In this document: one piece after another, positions 57,690-64,000 of the stretch | Layout: each line of letters opens with the position of its first letter | How positions within the stretch are numbered: the first letter of the stretch is position 1 | DNA from: an uncultured Spartobacteria bacterium | GTDB lineage: Bacteria > Verrucomicrobiota > Verrucomicrobiia > Chthoniobacterales > Chthoniobacteraceae | Reading direction: 5' to 3' | DNA length: 64,000 bases | Assembly: GCA_903929475.1 (NCBI GenBank) | Contig: CAIYUV010000176.1 | Location: 1 to 64,000, forward strand | Notes under the pieces: generated by a model | What the model was told of the DNA's origin: nothing | The model's input: only the letters and a program-made list of their open reading frames with translations | The model's database searches: none | Translations under genes and position numbers: made by a program

Positions 57690-59902
57690 CCGCGCTCTCA
57701 TCCATCACACTGAATCCCGCGTTCGGTCTGCCGGAGGCTTTGGCTGCAGCGTTTGTGTTCATCGGCGTTGGCGGATGGCTGGCGTTGCGTTCCAACGACG
57801 GGGCACGGAATGGAATCCGTCCGTTGCTCATTTTTCTGCGCATCGCCGGAATCAGCGCGCTCACGGTGCTCTGGCTGAACCCCGGGTGCTGGCGCGAGGA
57901 TGCCCGCGACACCAAGCGCGACTGGCTCGTGCTGCTCGACCGCAGTCGCTCAATGGAGAACGCACTCGATGAAAAGCAGACGCGCTGGCAGGCGGCGGCG
58001 AAGGCGGCGGGCAGTCTGGCGAAGGGCGCGGGCGGACACGGTGCGGTGCGCGTCCGCACTTTTTCCACGCAACTCGATGACGAGGTGGCCGACACTGCGC
58101 AGGCCGCGCCCAATGGCCCGGATACGGATATCGCCGCCGCAGTCACGGGCGCGCTGAATCAAAAATCCATGGCGCTTGCGGGCATTGTCGTCATCTCCGA
58201 CGGACGCGCCACGACGCGCGTGAAGCTGGACGAGGTCGCCCGCCGTGCGAATGGGCGCGGCATCGCCATTCACACCGTGCCTGTGGGTGATGCAGGCTGT
58301 GTGCGCGATCTTTTGCTCACGGCGCTGCCGCGACAAATCACCATATTCAAGGGCCAGCCGGTGAAAATTTCCGCCGTGCTGGAAAATCGCGGACTCGGCC
58401 CCGTGAAGCCCTCCGTTGCACTCATCGGTCCCGATGGAAGGGAGCTTGCCCGCAAGGACACCACACTCGTGGACGGGCAGCGCGCGTCGGTGATGTTCGA
58501 GCTAAACGATGTCCCTGCGGAAGGCGCGGCCTACACACTGCGCACGGCCCCGTGGCCCGGCGAACATCTGCCTGCGAACAATTCCGACGTGGTGCGCGTC
58601 AAGGTGCTCGGCTCGAAGACGCGCGTGCTGCTTCTCGAAGGTGCGCCATATTGGGACTCCAAATTTCTCGCGCAACTCCTCCGTCAGCAGGGCGCGGTGG
58701 ACATCCTTACCGTCCACCGGCTGAATGAAGAGCGATACTTCCGCGTCGAGGCAAAGGGCGCGGAGCCGCTGCTATCGCCGGACACCGTTTTTCCGCCGAA
58801 CGCGGCGGAACTTTCGCGATATGATCTGATTGTTTTTGGAAAAGGCGCGGATGGTTTTCTCGACGCTGCGCGGGTCGCCGCGTTGCAAGGCTTCGTGCGG
58901 GATCAGGGTGGCTCGGTGCTCTTCGCGCGCGGCAAGCCGTATAGCGGACGTTTTCCCGCGCTGGAAAATCTTGAGCCGGTCGAGTGGGGCGAGCCTGCGG
59001 CAGGTGCGATGAAATTCACACCCATCGCCGACGCGGGCGCGGGTCTCTTCGGTGCGGCGCTTCCCGCTGCGGACGATCTCGTGTGGCCCACGCTGCCGCC
59101 GCTGGAGGACATCAATTCGGTCACGAAGTTAAAACCATTCGCACGTGTTCTTGCCGATGCGGTGCCCGAGGGACGCGCGACGAAAACACCGCTCCTCATC
59201 GTGCGCCGCTACGGACGTGGAATGGTGGCGGCTGTGAATGCCGACGGGCTTTGGCGCTGGGATTTCCGCCCCGAGGTCCGCGAGCAGGGCGCGCTCTATC
59301 AACACTTTTGGGTGCAGCTCATGCAGTGGTGCGCGACGTATTCGGACTTCCGGCCCGGCGAGGACTACGCAGTCCGCCTCCGCGATGCCGCGACCGAGCC
59401 GGGGCAGCCGGTGCGTGCGGTCGTCGCATGGCGCGGGCCTGCAAAGCCAGAGCCGAGGCCGGTGGTAAAAATCACGCGCGACAACCAGCCATATGCCGAT
59501 GCCTTGGCGACGCCGCTCTCCGCAGCGGATGGCGGACGCGAGTGGGCCGCTGTCTTCACACCCGGCGAACCGGGCCGCTACGAACTGCGTGTGGCAGACG
59601 CTACAAACGAGAAAATTTTGCAGGGCGAGGCGACGCTCAACGTCCTCGCGCCGCCCACGGAGGCGGATGATTTGCGCCCCGATGCCGTGAGCCTCGCCAC
59701 GCTCGCGCACCTCTCCGGCGGCGAGGTGTGGAAGCTGGAGGATTTGGAAAAACTCGCAGCGAAACTCTGGCAGCGCGACGTGGCGCTCGTCCCGGAAAAG
59801 CCGCAATGGGAGCCGCTCTGGACCGCATGGTGGGCGGCCGCGCTGGTGACACTGCTCTTCGGCGCGGAGTGGTGGCTGCGAAAAAGGGAGGGGCTGCTAT
59901 GA
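57686..59902 (+). CDS. Membrane VWA protein (glutamine amidotransferase-like/VWA family)
   Basis: ATGA overlap; RDWLVLLDRSRSMENAL (DxSxS); VVISDGRATTRVKLDEVARRANGRGIAIHTVPVGD; RVLLLEGAPYWDSKFLAQLLRQQ. Confidence 0.9.
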   Translation: MTALSSITLNPAFGLPEALAAAFVFIGVGGWLALRSNDGARNGIRPLLIFLRIAGISALTVLWLNPGCWREDARDTKRDWLVLLDRSRSMENALDEKQTRWQAAAKAAGSLAKGAGGHGAVRVRTFSTQLDDEVADTAQAAPNGPDTDIAAAVTGALNQKSMALAGIVVISDGRATTRVKLDEVARRANGRGIAIHTVPVGDAGCVRDLLLTALPRQITIFKGQPVKISAVLENRGLGPVKPSVALIGPDGRELARKDTTLVDGQRASVMFELNDVPAEGAAYTLRTAPWPGEHLPANNSDVVRVKVLGSKTRVLLLEGAPYWDSKFLAQLLRQQGAVDILTVHRLNEERYFRVEAKGAEPLLSPDTVFPPNAAELSRYDLIVFGKGADGFLDAARVAALQGFVRDQGGSVLFARGKPYSGRFPALENLEPVEWGEPAAGAMKFTPIADAGAGLFGAALPAADDLVWPTLPPLEDINSVTKLKPFARVLADAVPEGRATKTPLLIVRRYGRGMVAAVNADGLWRWDFRPEVREQGALYQHFWVQLMQWCATYSDFRPGEDYAVRLRDAATEPGQPVRAVVAWRGPAKPEPRPVVKITRDNQPYADALATPLSAADGGREWAAVFTPGEPGRYELRVADATNEKILQGEATLNVLAPPTEADDLRPDAVSLATLAHLSGGEVWKLEDLEKLAAKLWQRDVALVPEKPQWEPLWTAWWAAALVTLLFGAEWWLRKREGLL

Positions 59903-59957
59903 ACGAAACGCACCTTGTCGCGCTGAGCCACTGCGACGTTATTTTCCCGCAATCACC

Positions 59958-62753
59958 ATGAACTTTCGCCCCGAGCTTCGTCGTTTTCTCCTTCGTTGGC
60001 GTCTTGGCGTGCTGCTGGCGGGCTTGTTGCGTGCGGCTTTTATCGCCGTGGTCGCGCTGCTGCTTGCCGGGGTGTTCGATTACTATGCAGGATTTGGAGA
60101 CCGTCCGCGTTTCGTGGTTTTCTATGCGCTCGCGGCGGTCGCGGGCATTGGCGCTGTGTGGGCGCTGTGGGATGCAATCACATTTATGAAGCGCGATGCG
60201 GCGCGGCAGGCAGACGCGGTCGTCGGCAGCGGGCGGCGCGATGTCCTCTCCGCGCTGGAACTCGCGGCGCCGGCAGGCACGGAGTCGCCGCTCGCAAACT
60301 GGCTGCGAGAGCGATCCGTTTCTGCTGCGGCGGAGCGGCTGCGCGCGCTTCCAGCTTCGCGCTCGGTGCCGCTGCGTGCGCTTGGGCGGAATCTAGGCTG
60401 GCTCGTGGCTGCCTCGGCAGTTGTCGGTTTGATCGCCCTTGTGTTGCCGCAGCCATTTCAGATCATCGCAGGGCGGCTGCTGGCTCCGCACGCTGACATC
60501 CCGCCTTACAGCCCGCTGCAATTTACCATAGGACCGCAACCCGCGGAGGTGCTTTACGGTGGGGGGTTCCTCGTCACGGCGGACATCGCCGGTGCAAAAC
60601 TGGATGCGCCGGTGCGCTGTCTTATCCGCGATGCCGCCACGCATCGCATCGAGGAGTCGTCGGCATTTCAGGAAACCCCAACGCGCTTCGCCCGCAAGAT
60701 GGAGAAGGTGACGGCAGCCGTGGAGGTCGCATTTGCCGTGGGGCGGGCACGGAGCACTTGGATGCCAGTGAATGTCCGCCTCCAGCCGAGGCTTCAGGAT
60801 GTCATCCTTACCGTCGAGCCGCCGACTTACTCGGGGCAGCCGAGGCGTGAATTTCCACTTGGCTCGCAGGAGCTGGCCGCGCTTCCCGGCAGCCGCATCA
60901 CAGCGCGCATCACGAGCAACCGTCCGCTAGCCGACGGGCGGCTGGAGATTAAAGGGCCGCAGTTGTTGCAGGAGACTGTCGCCGAGCGCGAGGATACGCA
61001 TCGTGTGCGCGTCTCGTGGATAGCGCGTGGCGCGGCGCGACTGACTTTTTCCGTGCGCGATGTGACCGGCACGCAGAGCGCCCCGCTCGTCGCCGAGCAA
61101 AAGCTGCTGCCCGACGAACGCCCCGAGGTCGTGTTACACCAGCCTTCGGGCGAAGTGCTGGCGACGCCGGACACGGAGTTGCCGCTGGATGCGAGCGCTG
61201 GCGACGACTTCGGCCTCACGCGCGTAGCGCTCGTGAGGAAACTCACCGGCTATCGCGAGCGTGCGCAGTTGGAGGCCGTGCAGACGGGCATCCGAAAACA
61301 TCAGGTGACAGGAAAAGTGAATCTCGCCGCGTTTGGCGTGCTGCCGGGGCAGACCATCGAACTGACGCTGGAGGCTGCGGATACGAATCCGAATTTACTC
61401 GGCGTGAGCGTGAGCGAGCCTGCAAAAATTCACATCATCACCCGCGAGGAATATGCGGCGATGCTGCGTGCGCAGACGAGCTTGCAGGAGTTTGCCGACC
61501 GCTACACTGCGCTGGCGGAAGCGATGCAGGTGGCGCGCGAGGCGCTCAAGGAGTTGGAAGCGGCGGCAAAGACCGGCGATGACAAAAAGGCGGAGGAGGC
61601 GCGCAAGAAAGCCTTCGATGCTCACGAGCGAGCCGCGAAAATTTTCGGGCAAATTGCGAAGGACTTCCCGATTTTCGACAGCGACAGCCCGCTTTCCGAG
61701 GCGGCAAAGGATGTGGCCGGGCGGCTGTTGGAAAACGGGAAGCAACTCGATGAACTTGCGAATGCGCCCGCCGCCGACATGGCCGCGGCAGTTTCCGAAT
61801 TGAAGAAACGCCTTGGCGAGGCGGAGCAGCGTGCGGAGTCGGAGATGAAGAAAGGCGAACGCATCGTCGCTGCGGCCAAGGCCGTGGAACAGATCGGGAA
61901 ATTCAAGGAACTCGTCGAGAGTCAGCGGGAGCTTGTGAAGGACTTCAATCGCGCGTCGGAGCAAATCCGGCGCGGCGAAGCGCAGGCGGGTGCCGCGCTG
62001 GCCGACCTTGCCAATCGCCAGAAGGAGAATGCCGAGAAACTTCGTGGCGTGGAAAAGGAACTCGGTGCCGCGCTTGATGCGCTGCCGGAGGAATTCGAGG
62101 CGTTCACCGTGGAGGGGCGGGAGTTTTTGAAACTGTTGAAGGAAGCCAGTGTGCCGCCGGTGATGGACGATGCAGCGAAGGCCGCCGAGGGTGCCGACAG
62201 CCGGGTCTCGACCGAGAAGGCAAACGATGCACTGCAACGGCTGGAGGAATTGCTGAAAAAGGAAAACGGCGTTTGCGAAGCCTGCCGTGGCGGCGGCCAA
62301 AAACCGAAATTCCCGTGGCCGCAGGATCTCGACAGCACGATGCAGCAACTCATGCAGCAGCTCATTCCGAAGTCCGGCGGAAAGAGCGAAGGCAAAGGTA
62401 AAAAGCCGGGCGCGGAAGGCGAGGGCGCGGGTGCGAGCGGCGACAGCGAGCATGGTTTCTCGATGGAGGGAAAAATGCCGCGCCTGCCGATGTATGGTCC
62501 GCCGCGTTCGCGTTTCGATCAGCGTGCAGGCCCGCAGCTCGGCGGCACCGGAAAGGCGGGCGACGGCAAGGGCAAGGGAACACCGGGCAGCGGTGCCGAC
62601 ATCACGGACAATGCGCTGCCTTCGCAAACGGCGCGCAAGGCCACTGGCAAGGGCGCGGCCAGCGAGGCCGTCCCGGAGGCTTATCGCAATGCGGTGAAAC
62701 GATTCTTTTCCAACGAACCCGGCGCGGGCGCGCCACAAACCAATAAGCCATGA
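59958..62753 (+). CDS. DUF4175-like large membrane/coiled-coil protein
   Basis: N-terminal TM pair (LLAGLLRAAFIAVVALLLAGVFDYY), TM near residue 150, extended coiled-coil C-terminal half, Gly/Lys-rich tail. Confidence 0.8.
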   Translation: MNFRPELRRFLLRWRLGVLLAGLLRAAFIAVVALLLAGVFDYYAGFGDRPRFVVFYALAAVAGIGAVWALWDAITFMKRDAARQADAVVGSGRRDVLSALELAAPAGTESPLANWLRERSVSAAAERLRALPASRSVPLRALGRNLGWLVAASAVVGLIALVLPQPFQIIAGRLLAPHADIPPYSPLQFTIGPQPAEVLYGGGFLVTADIAGAKLDAPVRCLIRDAATHRIEESSAFQETPTRFARKMEKVTAAVEVAFAVGRARSTWMPVNVRLQPRLQDVILTVEPPTYSGQPRREFPLGSQELAALPGSRITARITSNRPLADGRLEIKGPQLLQETVAEREDTHRVRVSWIARGAARLTFSVRDVTGTQSAPLVAEQKLLPDERPEVVLHQPSGEVLATPDTELPLDASAGDDFGLTRVALVRKLTGYRERAQLEAVQTGIRKHQVTGKVNLAAFGVLPGQTIELTLEAADTNPNLLGVSVSEPAKIHIITREEYAAMLRAQTSLQEFADRYTALAEAMQVAREALKELEAAAKTGDDKKAEEARKKAFDAHERAAKIFGQIAKDFPIFDSDSPLSEAAKDVAGRLLENGKQLDELANAPAADMAAAVSELKKRLGEAEQRAESEMKKGERIVAAAKAVEQIGKFKELVESQRELVKDFNRASEQIRRGEAQAGAALADLANRQKENAEKLRGVEKELGAALDALPEEFEAFTVEGREFLKLLKEASVPPVMDDAAKAAEGADSRVSTEKANDALQRLEELLKKENGVCEACRGGGQKPKFPWPQDLDSTMQQLMQQLIPKSGGKSEGKGKKPGAEGEGAGASGDSEHGFSMEGKMPRLPMYGPPRSRFDQRAGPQLGGTGKAGDGKGKGTPGSGADITDNALPSQTARKATGKGAASEAVPEAYRNAVKRFFSNEPGAGAPQTNKP

Positions 62754-63400
62754 AACGTCGAAAATTCCTTACCACACTCGCACTGCTGCCCGTTTTTCGC
62801 GCACTCGCTGAAAAGCAGGGCGTTGTGCAGTGCGCCAATGCCATCTACGCAGGCAACAAGACATCGAAGTGTTTTGCCGACGCGTTTCTCACGACGCTCC
62901 AGCAAAAAACCACCATCGTGACCGAGCGACGCTTCAAGCCCGTGAAGCTCGACTCGAAGGAGCTGTTTGATTTTCCGTTTGTGGTGATGACGGGCGAGGG
63001 CGACTACCGCCTGCTGAAAAAAGAGCGAGAGAACCTCGCAAAGTATCTACAGGGTGGTGGCTTCCTGCTCGCGTCGGCGGGATGCAGCAGCAAGGAATGG
63101 GACGATGCGTTCCGCCGCGAAATGAAGACGCTCATCGCGGGCGCGGAGTTGAAGGCCGTAGCGATGACTCATCCGCTTTTCCGCACTGTTTTCCAAATCG
63201 AGAAACTGGATCTCGCGAAATCCTCCGGCACCGCGACGCTGGAGGCGCTGGAGGTGAACGGGAAGCTTGTCTGCGTCTATTCGCGCCACGGCTTGAACGA
63301 CACGCACAATGCCACCGGCTGCTGCTGCTGCGGCGGAAATGAAATCCGAAACTCACTCGAGGTAAACGTGAACATCGTCGCCTATGCGCTACTGCATTAA
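62750..63400 (+). CDS. DUF4159-like protein with Cys cluster
   Basis: ATGA overlap; MKRRKFLTTLALLPVFRALA signal; VVMTGEGDYRLLKKERENLAKYLQGGGFLLASAGC...NATGCCCCGGNEIRNSLEVNVNIVAYALLH. Confidence 0.8.
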   Translation: MKRRKFLTTLALLPVFRALAEKQGVVQCANAIYAGNKTSKCFADAFLTTLQQKTTIVTERRFKPVKLDSKELFDFPFVVMTGEGDYRLLKKERENLAKYLQGGGFLLASAGCSSKEWDDAFRREMKTLIAGAELKAVAMTHPLFRTVFQIEKLDLAKSSGTATLEALEVNGKLVCVYSRHGLNDTHNATGCCCCGGNEIRNSLEVNVNIVAYALLH

Positions 63401-64000
63401 CCGGCTCCGAATAGTTTTTTTGGCACTGGCTTTTTTCAATACGCCATTGCGCGCCGCCATTCAGTCACCCGGCCCGTCGAATCTCCCTGCTGCGTTGCTG
63501 GAGGAATTCCGCACGAATGGCGTGCCGGACGATAAATGGCCTGCGTTGATGGAGACGATGGGAAATGCCGAGAACACGGCGGCGGTGCGCGAACTGGTGA
63601 AGGAAATGAAGCCGTTTCCGGCGGCTAAGTTTGTCGAGTTGCTTTCGAACAAGCGCCTCGCCGTGCGCCTCGGTGCGCTGGAACTGCTGGAGGATGCGGC
63701 GGGGGATGCATTCGGTTTTGACCCCTGGCAGGAAGACCCGGCGCTCGGCCCCAACGCCGATGCGCTTGCGAAGTGGAAGGCGTGGATGGAAAAGGGAACA
63801 GCGGGCGCGGCGAAGGCTGTGCCGCTGAGCGTGGAGACGTTCCGGGTGCTTGCGCAGGAGGTGATGTCGGACAACCGAGACCGCGTGGAGCGTGCGATGC
63901 TGCGCCTCGAGGGATTCGGTCTCGCGGCTGTCGGACACATCGAGTCGTTTCTGAAAAGCCGCGCTGATATCGAGCCCGGATCGCGCGCTGCGCTGAAGGC
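63384..64000 (+). CDS. Secreted HEAT-like/hypothetical protein, truncated by window end (absent from ORF track)
   Basis: ATG at 63384 opens a frame with no stop to 64000: MRYCINRLRIVFLALAFFNTPLRAAIQSPGPSNLPAALLEEFRTNGVPDDKWPALMETMGNAENTAAVRELVKEM... Confidence 0.75.
   Translation, partial: MRYCINRLRIVFLALAFFNTPLRAAIQSPGPSNLPAALLEEFRTNGVPDDKWPALMETMGNAENTAAVRELVKEMKPFPAAKFVELLSNKRLAVRLGALELLEDAAGDAFGFDPWQEDPALGPNADALAKWKAWMEKGTAGAAKAVPLSVETFRVLAQEVMSDNRDRVERAMLRLEGFGLAAVGHIESFLKSRADIEPGSRAALK

Noticed and set aside
61395-62738. 447-aa - strand ORF
   Set aside because: Antisense to the DUF4175-like gene, which fits the operon and has coherent TM/coiled-coil architecture.
1-64000. CRISPR arrays, tRNA, rRNA, transposases, prophage
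   Set aside because: No regularly spaced repeats with unique spacers, no cloverleaf-like or rRNA sequence noticed, and no transposase/integrase/phage proteins in the ORF track.

Overview
This is a GC-rich bacterial chromosomal window. Gene content points to a Verrucomicrobiota/PVC-type genome (inference from DUF1501, PSCyt1-DUF1549-DUF1553, GH127, ThuA and MoxR/VWA gene sets). I found no rRNA, tRNA, CRISPR array, transposase or prophage. Positions 1-31 kb are mostly housekeeping genes: bioA end, ruvA, orphan nuoA, class III aminotransferase, PTS IIA, argS, DUF4080 radical SAM, GT39, a ferritin-like/diiron candidate, hflX plus a giant coiled-coil protein, a hybrid histidine kinase, a frameshifted MBL-fold gene, cvpA, aroC, argH, GH127, and an S1C protease-PDZ-PA14 fusion. 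Positions 31-51 kb hold a secreted carbohydrate/redox locus with three DUF1501 + PSCyt1/DUF1549/DUF1553 pairs, ThuA, and a PQQ-dehydrogenase/PKD/cytochrome c fusion. A RelE-type toxin-antitoxin operon bracketed by ~85-bp imperfect direct repeats sits inside this locus. Positions 51-64 kb hold a tightly coupled MoxR-DUF58-BatA/VWA-VWA-DUF4175-DUF4159 operon with uncharacterised flanking genes. The most unusual non-coding signal is a set of degenerate 7-bp-unit repeats at three unrelated loci: in frame in argS, in frame in a PSCyt1/DUF1549 linker, and as a perfect 31-bp inverted repeat inside the MoxR operon. Two likely single-base frameshifts were also found (about 1260 and 23414).
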